The position numbers and the translations under genes are program-made. The notes under the pieces are model-generated. The model did no database searches and was not told the origin of the DNA. It saw nothing but the letters and a program-made list of their open reading frames with translations. DNA of 33,165 bases from contig NZ_CP017298.1 in assembly GCF_001746855.1 (NCBI RefSeq), forward strand, positions 240,220 to 273,384, in the 5' to 3' direction. How positions within the stretch are numbered: position 1 is the first letter of the stretch; each line of letters opens with the position of its first letter. Source of the DNA: Pauljensenia hongkongensis (GTDB lineage Bacteria > Actinomycetota > Actinomycetes > Actinomycetales > Actinomycetaceae). Below are positions 1 to 8,050 of this stretch, piece after piece.

Positions 1-184
1 CCAGCGCGGGGGCGCTGTCCGCGGGCCGGACGGGCCCGGCCCCGTCATTGTCGGCCCCCTCGTGGGGAGCCGCGGTGACCGTGTCCGCCCCCCGGGGATC
101 CGCCGGGGCGGTGGTCGCGTCAAAGGGGGCCGCGGCTCCGCCGGGGCCGTCGATGGCGTCAGAAGTCATAGGGGTGTCGGGCAT
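1..184 (-). CDS. N-terminus of an unidentified Ala/Pro/Asp-rich protein (partial)
   Basis: An ATG at 182-184 on the minus strand follows a strong ribosome binding site (GGAGGAA, six bases before the ATG). It opens a frame that stays open to the window edge, about 61 codons. The translation begins MPDTPMTSDAIDG and is rich in Ala, Pro, Gly and Asp, with no hydrophobic segment and no recognisable domain, so it looks like a disordered N-terminal extension. The rest of the gene lies outside the window, so I cannot name it. It is divergent from the S41 peptidase gene at 460. Confidence 0.6.
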   Translation of the reverse strand, partial: MPDTPMTSDAIDGPGGAAAPFDATTAPADPRGADTVTAAPHEGADNDGAGPVRPADSAPAL

Positions 185-459
185 GTGTGTTCCTCCGTGT
201 TGATCGTGGATTGCAGAACCGTCTCGGGTGGGCCTGCGTCGGGCCCCGCGCGGCCCGCCTTGTCCACAACACATTCCGGTCGACCCGGGCACCATATTCA
301 GGAGGCTGCGCCTCTTCGCTCCCCCACCCTATCGGTTGGACCGCGTCCAGGGCCCCAACCCGCCGGTGACTTCTCTCACCGGTGGTGTGCGGGGAATCAG
401 GGCCGGACCGGGGCCCTTCCCTGATGCAACGACGGGGTCGGCGTCCGTAGGATGGCGTT
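185..459. other. Divergent intergenic region
   Basis: This is 275 bases between two divergent genes. It has the ribosome binding site of the minus-strand gene at its left edge and a likely -10 element for the plus-strand gene at 448-453. An inverted repeat (ATCAGGG ... CCCTGAT, roughly 397-426) and a smaller one (CACCGGTGAGAG-like, around 362-384) are visible. I see no open frame with coding character on either strand. Confidence 0.5.
448..453 (+). promoter_or_regulatory. Putative -10 element (TAGGAT) for a leaderless S41 peptidase transcript
   Basis: TAGGAT fits the actinobacterial TANNNT -10 consensus and ends six bases before the ATG at 460. That is the spacing expected if transcription starts at the start codon itself. 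The same arrangement is seen before rel. No convincing -35 is visible. The AGGATGG overlapping it could instead act as a weak ribosome binding site. Confidence 0.35.
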
Positions 460-1464
460 ATGAGCGACGAGAAGCCCCTGGACGAGGAACCCCCGAAGAA
501 GCGCCGCCGCTCCGCCCGCGCCATCGGCGCCGGAGTGGTCGTGGCGGTCCTCGTCGTCACGGGCGCGATCGGGTGGGCCCTGCACGCCTACGGACCGCAC
601 TTCGGGATCTGGTTCCCCCCGCCCTCGGCGCGCGACTACGGGCGCACCGCGCTGGGGCTCCTCGACGACGGCCTGTACGCGGACACCCCCCAGTGGGCCG
701 GGGCCCGCGCCGACGCCGCCACCCGCATCGACGCCGCCACCACCCACGACGAGGTCGACGCCGTCCTGGGCGATGCCATCGGAGTCGCCGGCGGCAAGCA
801 CTCCTTCCTCGCGGACGCCGACTCGGACGAGCAGGGGGCCGACTCCTACGAGGCGCCGACCTGGTCGATGAGCGGCTGCGTGCTCACGGTCGCCCTGCCC
901 GGCTACATGGGCACGCCCGAGCAGGGCAGCTCCTACGCCAATTCCATCGCCGACGCCCTCAGCCAGGACGACCTGTGCGGTGTCGTCGTCGACCTCCGCG
1001 ACAACGACGGAGGGGACATGGGCCCCATGATCGCGGGCCTCTCCCCGCTGCTGCCCGACGGCGTCGTCGCGACTTTCACCATCGGCGACCGGCGCACCCC
1101 TGTCGCGCTGTCCGACGGAAGGGTCTCCGGAGGGGGCACCCCGACCTCGGTGGGCCAGAGGGCGAAACTCGCGGTGCCCGTGGCCGTCCTCACCTCCGAG
1201 CGGACGGCGTCGTCGGGCGAGCAGGCCCTCCTGGCCTTCAGGGGGATGGCCAATGTCCGCACCTTCGGCCAGCCGACCGCGGGGTACGCCTCGGTGAACA
1301 CCGCGATCCCCCTGTACACGGGCCGCACGATGGTCCTCACCGTCGGCACCACCACCGCGCGCACGGGCGAGGAGTTCGGGGACGACCCCATCGCGCCGGA
1401 CGAGATCCGTGAGGCCGACGAGGCGCCCACCGCCGCCCAGGAGTGGATCGCGAACAACCAGTGA
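460..1464 (+). CDS. Membrane-anchored S41 family peptidase (S41B-like)
   Basis: A 334-residue protein with an acidic then basic N-terminus (KKRRR at 13-17), one transmembrane helix at about 21-42, and the rest predicted outside the membrane. The S41 core is recognisable from VVVDLRDNDGG (about 175-185), the nucleophile region TASSGE (249-254, Ser251 or Ser252) and GQPTAGYASVN (270-280). GGKHSF (His114) matches the catalytic-His position of tricorn/S41B-type enzymes. The Lys used by CtpA/Tsp-type members is absent: the FGKGSV-equivalent reads AGYASV. No PDZ domain is evident, so this is a short form of the family. The gene is convergent with hisS across a long GC-rich hairpin. The family assignment is fairly secure; the substrate is unknown. 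Confidence 0.8.
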   Translation: MSDEKPLDEEPPKKRRRSARAIGAGVVVAVLVVTGAIGWALHAYGPHFGIWFPPPSARDYGRTALGLLDDGLYADTPQWAGARADAATRIDAATTHDEVDAVLGDAIGVAGGKHSFLADADSDEQGADSYEAPTWSMSGCVLTVALPGYMGTPEQGSSYANSIADALSQDDLCGVVVDLRDNDGGDMGPMIAGLSPLLPDGVVATFTIGDRRTPVALSDGRVSGGGTPTSVGQRAKLAVPVAVLTSERTASSGEQALLAFRGMANVRTFGQPTAGYASVNTAIPLYTGRTMVLTVGTTTARTGEEFGDDPIAPDEIREADEAPTAAQEWIANNQ

Positions 1465-1482
1465 CCACGGGCGGCGCGCTCG

Positions 1483-1517
1483 GACCGGGACGGCCGGCGC
1501 AGGCCGAGCGCCCGGTC
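1483..1517. terminator. GC-rich stem-loop between convergent genes
   Basis: GACCGGG at 1483-1489 pairs with CCCGGTC at 1511-1517. Inside it, CGGCC (1491-1495) pairs with GGCCG (1502-1506). It lies in the 78-base gap between the stops of the convergent S41 peptidase gene and hisS, so it could terminate both. There is no T-tract, as is common in high-GC actinobacteria. Confidence 0.45.
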
Positions 1518-1542
1518 GCCGACCGCCTGGGGCGGGGAGCGC

Positions 1543-2886
1543 TCAGACCGGGACGACCCCGGGGGCGAGGTCCTGCGCGGGCGGCGCCCACGTGGCGGAA
1601 TCGGCCTCCACCTGCTCGCCCGAGCGGATGTCCTTGACCGTGTCCGCCCCGTCGGAACCGGGGAACCACACGAAGGGGATGGCGCGCCTGTCGGCGAACT
1701 TGATCTGCTTGCCGAACTTCGCGGCACTGGGCGCGACGTCCGTGGGGATGCCCCGTGCCCGCAACGCGCGGGCGACCGCCTCGGAGCGCTCCCGCTCCTC
1801 CTCGCTGGCCACGGCGACGACCACGGCGGTCGGCACCGGGCGGGTCGCGCGCACCAGGGGCGCCGAGATCATCCGGGACACCAGGCGCGAGACGCCTATA
1901 GACAGGCCGACGCCCGGGTAGGAGCGCTTGGAGTCGCTGGCCAACGAGTCGTAGCGCCCGCCCGAGCAGATAGAGCCCAGATCCTCGTGGCCCTCCACCT
2001 CCGACTCGTAGACCGAGCCCGTGTAGTAGTCCAGGCCGCGGGCGATCCGCAGATCCGCGACGAGCGCGCCCGGCATGCGGGAGCCCGCGGCATCCAGCAG
2101 CGCGCACAATTCGCCCAGGCCCTCCTCCAGGAGGGGCCCAGACAGGCCCAGCTCCGCCACCCGGGAGCGGACCTCGGAGGACGAAGCGCTGCGGATGCGC
2201 GCCATCTCCAGCAGCGCGCGCGCCTGCGCGGCTCCGATGCCACTGGCGGCGAGCTCCCCGGCGACGCCCTCCGCGCCGATCTTGTCGAGTTTGTCCAGGC
2301 CCCGCAGCGCGGCGTCCACGTCGCCGACCCCCAGGCACTCGCACGCGCCCTGGACGACCTTGCGGTTGTTCACGAGAACCCTCACAGGCGGGATCGGCAG
2401 GGAGTTGAGCGCCTCCGCCATGACCAGGGGCAGGTCGACCTCGAAGTGGAACGGCAGCTGCCCGTTGCCCACCACGTCGATGTCGGCCTGCGTGAATTCG
2501 CGGAAGCGGCCCTCCTGCGGGCGCTCACCGCGCCACACCTTCTGGATCTGGTAGCGCTTGAAGGGGAAGTCCAACTCGTTGGCGTTCTCGACGACGTAGC
2601 GCGCGAAAGGGACCGTGAGGTCGAAGTGGAGGCCCATGCGGCGCTCCTTGCCGGGGCGGCGGCCCCCCTGCTCGGCCTTGAGGGCCTGCAGGCGGTCGAG
2701 GACGTAGATCTCCTTCGAGGTCTCGCCCTTGGCCTCCAGCTGCTCCAGGGTCTCGACGGCGCGCGTCTCGATCCCGCAGAACCCGTGCAGTTCGAAGACG
2801 CGGCGCAGGGCGTCGAGCACGTACTGCTCGACGACGCGCCCGTCGGGCAGCCACTCGGGGAATCCGGACAGGGATGTGCGGGCCAT
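1543..2886 (-). CDS. hisS: Histidine--tRNA ligase
   Basis: A class II aminoacyl-tRNA synthetase that charges tRNA-His. Seen in the 447-residue product are motif 2 (VWRGERPQEGRFREF, about 117-131), the HisRS-specific histidine-binding motif (ARGLDYYTGSVYE), motif 3 (GVGLSIGVSRL) and a C-terminal anticodon-binding domain of about 95 residues. I chose the ATG at 2884-2886 (MARTSLSGFPEW). The longer frame starts with a GTG at 2896-2898 that directly abuts the AGGAA sequence, which is too close for initiation, whereas the ATG sits about 12 bases beyond it. The gene follows the metallo-hydrolase gene by 28 bases and is probably co-transcribed. Confidence 0.95.
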   Translation of the reverse strand: MARTSLSGFPEWLPDGRVVEQYVLDALRRVFELHGFCGIETRAVETLEQLEAKGETSKEIYVLDRLQALKAEQGGRRPGKERRMGLHFDLTVPFARYVVENANELDFPFKRYQIQKVWRGERPQEGRFREFTQADIDVVGNGQLPFHFEVDLPLVMAEALNSLPIPPVRVLVNNRKVVQGACECLGVGDVDAALRGLDKLDKIGAEGVAGELAASGIGAAQARALLEMARIRSASSSEVRSRVAELGLSGPLLEEGLGELCALLDAAGSRMPGALVADLRIARGLDYYTGSVYESEVEGHEDLGSICSGGRYDSLASDSKRSYPGVGLSIGVSRLVSRMISAPLVRATRPVPTAVVVAVASEEERERSEAVARALRARGIPTDVAPSAAKFGKQIKFADRRAIPFVWFPGSDGADTVKDIRSGEQVEADSATWAPPAQDLAPGVVPV

Positions 2887-2914
2887 GGAGGGATCCACTT
2901 CCTTTCGCGGCGCC

Positions 2915-3631
2915 TCAGCCGATGCGGCGGGCGCGGATCAGGTACTCGTTCGCCGCGATCTCCTCGGCCATGGTGGTGGCCGGCCCGTGACCGGGGATCA
3001 GGACGGTCGCGGGGTCGATCGCGTTGGACACGGTGCGCAGGCTGTGGCGCATCTGCGTCTCGTCCCCGCCGGGCAGGTCGGTGCGCCCGACGCTGCCGCG
3101 GAAGATCACATCGCCGCTGAGGGCCCACGGCACCGGGCCGTCGGAGTGGTAGAACGAGGTGTTGTCGACGCGGATGTCCAGCTCGCACTCGCCCAGGAAC
3201 AGGGCCGACCCCTCCGAGTGGCCGGGCGCGGGCAGCATGCGCAGCCGCACGCCCTCCACGATCTCGAAGGCGCCCGCGGGCACGGGCTCCACGCGCTCGG
3301 GCTTGACCCACTCCCCCGCGAAACCGGGGGCGGGCAGGGGGACGTGGGCCGCGGGGTCGTCCATGCGGTATACGTCAGGGCCGGGCAGGTACACGGGCAG
3401 CTGCGGCCCGTCGGTCCACCCGGCGACCGCCGCGCAGTCCCACACGTGGTCGGGGTGCCCGTGGGTCGCCAAGACGCCGCCCACTCCGACGCCCTCGAGG
3501 TCGAGGACCTCGCGCAGCAGGTGCTGGACGCCGGCGGAGGGGTCGACGACCAGGGCCGCCGAGCCCTGGGCAGGGACGAGGACCAGGGCGTTCGCCGCGT
3601 AGTACGGCGAGGGGATGACGTGCAGGCGCAT
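2915..3631 (-). CDS. Metallo-beta-lactamase-fold hydrolase (glyoxalase II-like)
   Basis: A 238-residue protein with a complete metal-binding set for a binuclear zinc hydrolase: THGHPDH (His57, His59, Asp61, His62), His138 in APGHSEG, Asp173 in SGDVIF and His214 in IPGHGP. The GSVGRTDLPGGD signature (about 179-190) is typical of the YcbL/hydroxyacylglutathione hydrolase-like branch that sits next to hisS and rel in many actinobacteria. Substrate specificity cannot be read from the sequence; actinobacteria lack glutathione, so a true glyoxalase II role is doubtful. It has no signal peptide and is cytosolic. It starts three bases after the DUF349 stop, suggesting one transcript. Confidence 0.85.
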   Translation of the reverse strand: MRLHVIPSPYYAANALVLVPAQGSAALVVDPSAGVQHLLREVLDLEGVGVGGVLATHGHPDHVWDCAAVAGWTDGPQLPVYLPGPDVYRMDDPAAHVPLPAPGFAGEWVKPERVEPVPAGAFEIVEGVRLRMLPAPGHSEGSALFLGECELDIRVDNTSFYHSDGPVPWALSGDVIFRGSVGRTDLPGGDETQMRHSLRTVSNAIDPATVLIPGHGPATTMAEEIAANEYLIRARRIG

Positions 3632-3634
3632 GGG

Positions 3635-4969
3635 TCAGGCGATCGTGGAGGAGATCTGGTCGAGCCAGGCCCTCTTGGTGGTGAGGGCGTCGCGCACCGA
3701 CTCGGCCCTCTTCTTGTCTCCGGAGGCCTCGGCGCGCGCCAGTTCGGCCTCGAGGTCGGCGATCTGCCCCTCGAGCTGGCCCAGGACCCCGGCCGCGCGG
3801 GCGCGGGTCTCGGGGTTGGTGCGCTGCCACTCGCGCTCCTCCGCCTCGCGCACCGCGGCCTCGACGGCGCGCAGCCGGCCCTCGACGCGGTGCAGGTCGG
3901 AGGAGGGGACGCGCCCGACCTCCTCCCAGCGGTCCTGGATGCGGCGCAGTTGGGCCTTCGCCTTCTCCAGGTCGGTGACGGGCAGGATCGCCTCGGCGTC
4001 CACCAGGATCTCCTCCTTGGCGGCCAGGTTCTGCCGGTACTCGGCGTCGGTGGCCTCGTCCTTGGCGCGGCGGGCGTCGAAGAAGACCTGCTGGGCGGCG
4101 CGGAAGCGCGCCCACAGGGCGTCGTCCTCCCTGCGCGAGGCGCGGGGGGCGGCCTTCCACTGGTTCATGAGGTCCCGGTAGGCGGCGGTCGTGCGCCCCC
4201 AGTCGGTGGAGGCCTGCAGGGCCTCCGCCTGTGCGATGAGCCGCTCCTTGATGCGCTTCGCCTCGGACTGGGCCTGGTCGAGCTGCGAGAAGTACTGGCG
4301 GCGGAGGCGGTCGAACTGGCTGCGGGCGGAGGAGAAGCGCTTCCACAGCTCGTCCTCGGTGCTCTTGTCCAGGCGCGGGCCCCGCCGCTGGAGGGTCTTC
4401 CACTCCTCGAGGAGCTCGCGCAGGGCCTGCCCGGAGTTCTTCCAGTGGGTGCGCGCCGGATCCTGGGCGACGATGGCCTCGGCGCGCTCGACGACGCCGG
4501 TGCGCTGGTCGAGGGCCTGCGCCTTGGCGGCCTTGCGCTCCTCGCGGGCGGTCTCCTTGCGCGCCTGGGCCGCCTCGGCGACCCTGTCCACGCGACGGCG
4601 CAGCGCCGCGAGGTCGCCGACGACGTTCGGCTCCGCGATCTGCTCGCGGATGGAGGCCAGGGTCGTGTCGATCTCGCGGGGCGCGAGCTGGGCGAGGCGG
4701 TCCTCGAAGAGGCGCACGGAGGCCTCGAGGTCGGCGTAGCGGCGCTCGTAGAGGGCGTAGGGCTGGGCGGGGATCCCCTCGGGGTAGGCGCCGATGGCGC
4801 GCTCCGAGTCCCCGTCCTTGACGTACACGGTTCCCTCCGCGTCGATGCGGGCGAAGGGGTGGGCGGGCACCTCCGGGGGCGTGCCCGCGGACGGAGCACC
4901 GCCGACCGGGACCGTGGCGGCCGTGTCGACGGGGTTGTTCTCTTCGGATGGAATCGGCGTCGTAGTCAC
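3635..4969 (-). CDS. DUF349 domain protein
   Basis: A 444-residue, highly charged, mostly alpha-helical protein. After a disordered N-terminus (1-38) there is a short beta-rich segment (39-75), then long coiled-coil-like helices. Repeated DUF349-type units with a conserved Trp pattern occur at about 175-220 (HWKNSGQALRELLEEWK, then LWKRF), 257-300 (WGRTTAAYRDLMNQWK, then LWARF) and 335-390. The molecular role of this family is not established. It is commonly found beside rel and hisS in actinobacteria, as here. The start is a GTG at 4967-4969 with AGAAGGAAAATC upstream, a good ribosome binding site. A TATTAG sequence just before that could be a -10. Confidence 0.85.
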   Translation of the reverse strand: MTTTPIPSEENNPVDTAATVPVGGAPSAGTPPEVPAHPFARIDAEGTVYVKDGDSERAIGAYPEGIPAQPYALYERRYADLEASVRLFEDRLAQLAPREIDTTLASIREQIAEPNVVGDLAALRRRVDRVAEAAQARKETAREERKAAKAQALDQRTGVVERAEAIVAQDPARTHWKNSGQALRELLEEWKTLQRRGPRLDKSTEDELWKRFSSARSQFDRLRRQYFSQLDQAQSEAKRIKERLIAQAEALQASTDWGRTTAAYRDLMNQWKAAPRASRREDDALWARFRAAQQVFFDARRAKDEATDAEYRQNLAAKEEILVDAEAILPVTDLEKAKAQLRRIQDRWEEVGRVPSSDLHRVEGRLRAVEAAVREAEEREWQRTNPETRARAAGVLGQLEGQIADLEAELARAEASGDKKRAESVRDALTTKRAWLDQISSTIA

Positions 4970-5093
4970 GATTTTCCTTCTAATACGAGGGCGTTCGCCC
5001 GGGCGCTGCTGCGCGCCTCATTAGGCGCACACGCCCCAGTGTGTCACATCTAACGCCGCTGACGGAAGCGGATGGACGCATTAGGACGGAGAT

Positions 5094-5113
5094 AACACCG
5101 CTGCACCGGTGTT
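5094..5113 (-). terminator. Stem-loop downstream of rel
   Basis: AACACCG (5094-5100) and CGGTGTT (5107-5113) form a perfect 7-bp stem with a 6-base loop, 24 bases beyond the rel stop. On the rel strand it is followed by ATCTCCGTCC, not a true T-run. It probably separates rel from the DUF349-hydrolase-hisS group. Confidence 0.4.
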
Positions 5114-5137
5114 CTCACCGTACAGGACGACGCGCCC

Positions 5138-7432
5138 CTAGTCCGACAGCCGCACCGCCTCGAAGACCCCGTCCACGCGCCGCAGCGCCGCCAGCACCGC
5201 GTTGAGGTGGCCCAGGTCCGCCAGCTCGAAGCTGAACCGCCCGCCGGCCACCTGGTCGCCGGAGGTGTTGAGCGAGGCGGAGAGGATGTTGACCCCGTAG
5301 TCGGAGAGCACGCGGGTCAGATCCGACAGCAGGCCGCCCCGGTCCAGGGCGCGCACCTCGATCTGCACGCGGAAGGGCGCGCCCACCCCCTCCCCGCTCC
5401 AGCTCACGTCGACGAAGCGCTGCGGCTGCAGCTCGCCGAGGCGGACCGCGTTGGCGCACGTCGAGCGGTGGATGGAGACCCCCTGGCCTCGCGTGATGAA
5501 TCCCACGATTTCGTCGCCGGGCACCGGGGTGCAGCACTTCGCGAGCTTCACCCAGATCTCGTTGGGGCTCATGCCCGCCACCACGATCGCGCCCTCGCGG
5601 GCCGGGTCCTGGCGGATCTTGGGCTGCCCCGGCGTCACCGCCTCGGAGAGGGTCTCCTCCGTTCCGTCGCCGCCGCCCAGGTTGTCGACCAGCCTCGTCA
5701 CGACGCTCTGGGCGGACACGTGCCCCTCGCCGAGGGCCGCGTACAGCCCCGACACGTCCGGGTAGCCGAAGGACGTGGCCACCGACAGCACCGACTCGTG
5801 GCTCATGAGGCGCTGCAGCGGCAGGTTCTGCTTGCGCATCGCGCGCGCCAGCGCCTCCTTGCCCGACTCGATGGCCTCCTCGCGCCTTTCCTTGGAGAAC
5901 CACGCCTTGATCTTCGAGCGCGCGCGCGGCGAGGCCACGAACGCCAGCCAATCGCGCGACGGCCCCGCCTTGTCCGACTTCGAGGTCACGACCTCGACCG
6001 TCTCGCCCGACTCCAGCCTGGTGTCCAGCGGCACCAGGCGCCCGTTCACCTTCGCGCCCACTGTGCGGTGGCCGACCTCGGTGTGGACCGCGTAGGCGAA
6101 GTCCACGGGCGTCGCCCTGGCCGGCAGGGTGACGACCTCCCCCTTGGGGGTGAAGACGTAGACCTCGTCGCCGGCGATCTCGTAGCGCAGCGAGTCGAGG
6201 AACTCCTCGGGGTCCCCGGTCTCGCGCTCCATCTCCACCAGGGCGCGCAACCAGTTCGCCTGCTCGTCGGCCCCCATCTTGTCGGTCTCGCCCTGGGCGT
6301 TGGGGTTCTGCTTGTACTTCCAGTGCGCCGCCACGCCGTGCTCGGCGCGCTCGTGCATGTCGAAGGTGCGGATCTGGATCTCGACCGGCTTGCCGCCCGG
6401 GCCCACCACCGTCGTGTGCAGCGACTGGTAGAGGTTGAACTTGGGCATCGCGATGTAGTCCTTGAAGCGGCCCGGGATCGGGTTCCACCTGCCGTGCAGC
6501 GAGCCGAGGACCGCGTAGCAGTCCTTGATGGACTGCACGAGCACCCGCACGGCCACCAGGTCGAATACCTCGTCGAAGGCCTTGCCGCGGACGATCATCT
6601 TCTGGTAGATCGAGTAGTGGCTCTTGGGCCGGCCGCTCACCGTCCCCTTCGTGCCCGAGCGGCGCAGGTCCTCCTCGATCTGGTCGATGACGTCGCGCAG
6701 GTACTCCTCGCGCTGGGGGGCGCGCTCGGCCACGAGGTGGTCGATCTCCTCGTAGATCTGCGGGTACAGCGTCTTGAAGGACAGCTCTTCCAGCTCCCAC
6801 TTCACCATGTTCATGCCGAGGCGGTGGGCCAGGGGCGCGTAGATCTCCAGTGTCTCCTGCGCCTTCTTCGCCGCCGAGGCGGCCGGGACGAAGCGCCACG
6901 TGCGCGCGTTGTGCAGCCTGTCCCCCAGTTTGATGAGCAGCACCCGGATGTCGCGGCTCATGGCGACCAGCATCTTGCGCAGCGTCTCGGACTGGGCGGC
7001 CGCCCCGTAGTGGACCTTGTCGAGCTTGGTGACGCCGTCCACCAGGTCCGCGATCGCGTCGCCGTACTCCGCGCGCAACTGGTCGAGGGTGTAGTCGGTG
7101 TCCTCCACCGTGTCGTGGAGCAGGGCCGCCACCAGCGTGGGGGTCGTCATGCCCATCTCAGCCAGGATCGTGGCCACGGCCACCGGGTGCGTGATGTAGG
7201 GCTCCCCGCTCTTGCGCGTCTGCCCGCTGTGGCACGCCTCGGCCGTGCGGTACGCCCTTTCGACCACCGCGATGTCGGCCTTGGGGTGGTTGGCCCTGAG
7301 CGCCCGGACCAGGGGCTCGATCTGGGGGATCGTGGCGCGCGAGCGCGCGCCGAACCACAGCAGGCCCGAACGCACCCGCGAGCCCGCCGCGGGCAGCGCA
7401 GCGCCCTGTCCGGAGTTGTCATCGCCGCTCAT
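5138..7432 (-). CDS. rel: Bifunctional (p)ppGpp synthetase/hydrolase
   Basis: Long RelA/SpoT homologue, 764 residues, controlling the stringent response. Order seen: an HD hydrolase domain with ITHPVAVA and HDTVEDT (about 80-110), the synthetase domain (SGRPKSHYSIYQKM, about 266-279, to HGVAAHWKYK, about 365-374), a TGS domain (VYVFTPKGEVVTLPARATP onward), a central helical region, the conserved KCCTPVPGD, and a C-terminal ACT domain. RFKD (about 322-325) is the RXKD motif of bifunctional Rel/SpoT enzymes rather than the EXDD of RelA. I chose the ATG at 7430-7432. There is no ribosome binding site, but a TATCAT -10 lies six bases upstream, so the mRNA is probably leaderless. A GTG two codons upstream (7438) is the alternative. 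Confidence 0.95.
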   Translation of the reverse strand: MSGDDNSGQGAALPAAGSRVRSGLLWFGARSRATIPQIEPLVRALRANHPKADIAVVERAYRTAEACHSGQTRKSGEPYITHPVAVATILAEMGMTTPTLVAALLHDTVEDTDYTLDQLRAEYGDAIADLVDGVTKLDKVHYGAAAQSETLRKMLVAMSRDIRVLLIKLGDRLHNARTWRFVPAASAAKKAQETLEIYAPLAHRLGMNMVKWELEELSFKTLYPQIYEEIDHLVAERAPQREEYLRDVIDQIEEDLRRSGTKGTVSGRPKSHYSIYQKMIVRGKAFDEVFDLVAVRVLVQSIKDCYAVLGSLHGRWNPIPGRFKDYIAMPKFNLYQSLHTTVVGPGGKPVEIQIRTFDMHERAEHGVAAHWKYKQNPNAQGETDKMGADEQANWLRALVEMERETGDPEEFLDSLRYEIAGDEVYVFTPKGEVVTLPARATPVDFAYAVHTEVGHRTVGAKVNGRLVPLDTRLESGETVEVVTSKSDKAGPSRDWLAFVASPRARSKIKAWFSKERREEAIESGKEALARAMRKQNLPLQRLMSHESVLSVATSFGYPDVSGLYAALGEGHVSAQSVVTRLVDNLGGGDGTEETLSEAVTPGQPKIRQDPAREGAIVVAGMSPNEIWVKLAKCCTPVPGDEIVGFITRGQGVSIHRSTCANAVRLGELQPQRFVDVSWSGEGVGAPFRVQIEVRALDRGGLLSDLTRVLSDYGVNILSASLNTSGDQVAGGRFSFELADLGHLNAVLAALRRVDGVFEAVRLSD

Positions 7433-7438
7433 GCACAC

Positions 7439-7444
7439 ATGATA
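7439..7444 (-). promoter_or_regulatory. Putative -10 element (TATCAT) for a leaderless rel transcript
   Basis: On the minus strand TATCAT is followed by six bases and then the rel ATG. That places the expected transcription start at or next to the start codon and explains the missing ribosome binding site. No clear -35 is visible, because the upstream bases belong to the hairpin at 7456-7491. Confidence 0.4.
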
Positions 7445-7455
7445 GGCGAATGCGC

Positions 7456-7491
7456 GGGGCCGACGGCCACTGCAACGCGGTCGTCGGCCCC
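7456..7491 (-). terminator. Strong stem-loop between apt and rel
   Basis: GGGGCCGACG (7456-7465) and CGTCGGCCCC (7482-7491) form a perfect 10-bp GC-rich stem with a 16-base loop. It begins 20 bases after the apt stop and ends just before the rel -10. It most likely terminates the yajC-secD-secF-apt transcript. There is no T-tract. Confidence 0.5.
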
Positions 7492-7510
7492 GGGGCGGGC
7501 GCGCGAGCCC

Positions 7511-8050
7511 CTACACCTTGAGCGCGGTCTCCACCGTGATGCCCCTGAGGCGCTCCCTGCCCTTGAGATCCGTGAGCTCGAGCAGCACCGCGACCGCGGC
7601 CACGTCGGCGCCGCACTGGCGGATGAGCTCGACCGCGGCCCCGGCCGTCCCGCCTGTGGCCAGGACGTCGTCGATGACGAGAACCCGCGAGCCGGGGACG
7701 ACCGACTCAGGGTGGATCTCCATCCGCGCGCTGCCGTACTCCAGGGAGTAGTCGACGCCGATGACGTGGCCGGGCAGCTTGCCCGCCTTGCGGATCGTGA
7801 GCATCCCCAGACCGAGCTCGGTGGCCACCGGGGCGCCCAGGATGAAGCCGCGCGACTCCAGTCCGGCGACGGCGTCGATGCGCCCCTCGTAGCGCGAGCC
7901 GATCAGCTCGACGAGCTCCTTGAAGGCCGGTCCGTTCGCCATGAGCTCTGTGATGTCGCGGAAGAGGATCCCGGGCTCGGGGAAGTCGGGCACCTCCACC
8001 AGGTTGTCGCGCACCAGTTCGGCGATGCACTCTCCGAGTTCTCCGATCAT
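7511..8050 (-). CDS. apt: Adenine phosphoribosyltransferase
   Basis: Converts adenine and PRPP to AMP in purine salvage. The 179-residue product has the usual length and the PRPP-binding motif VLVIDDVLATGGT (123-135), plus the family's N-terminal FPEPGILFRDIT (23-34) and GLESRGFILGAPVA (63-76). The ATG at 8048-8050 has GGAGG eight bases upstream and overlaps the secF stop by four bases (ATGA), so translation is probably coupled to secF. The longer frame reading upstream through secF is a shadow. Confidence 0.95.
   Translation of the reverse strand: MIGELGECIAELVRDNLVEVPDFPEPGILFRDITELMANGPAFKELVELIGSRYEGRIDAVAGLESRGFILGAPVATELGLGMLTIRKAGKLPGHVIGVDYSLEYGSARMEIHPESVVPGSRVLVIDDVLATGGTAGAAVELIRQCGADVAAVAVLLELTDLKGRERLRGITVETALKV

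Noticed and set aside
2729-5053. Very long plus-strand open frame opposite hisS, the hydrolase and DUF349
   Set aside because: It is antisense to three recognisable proteins, shows no family motifs and is rich in Gly/Val/Leu/Arg, as expected from reverse reading of high-GC genes.
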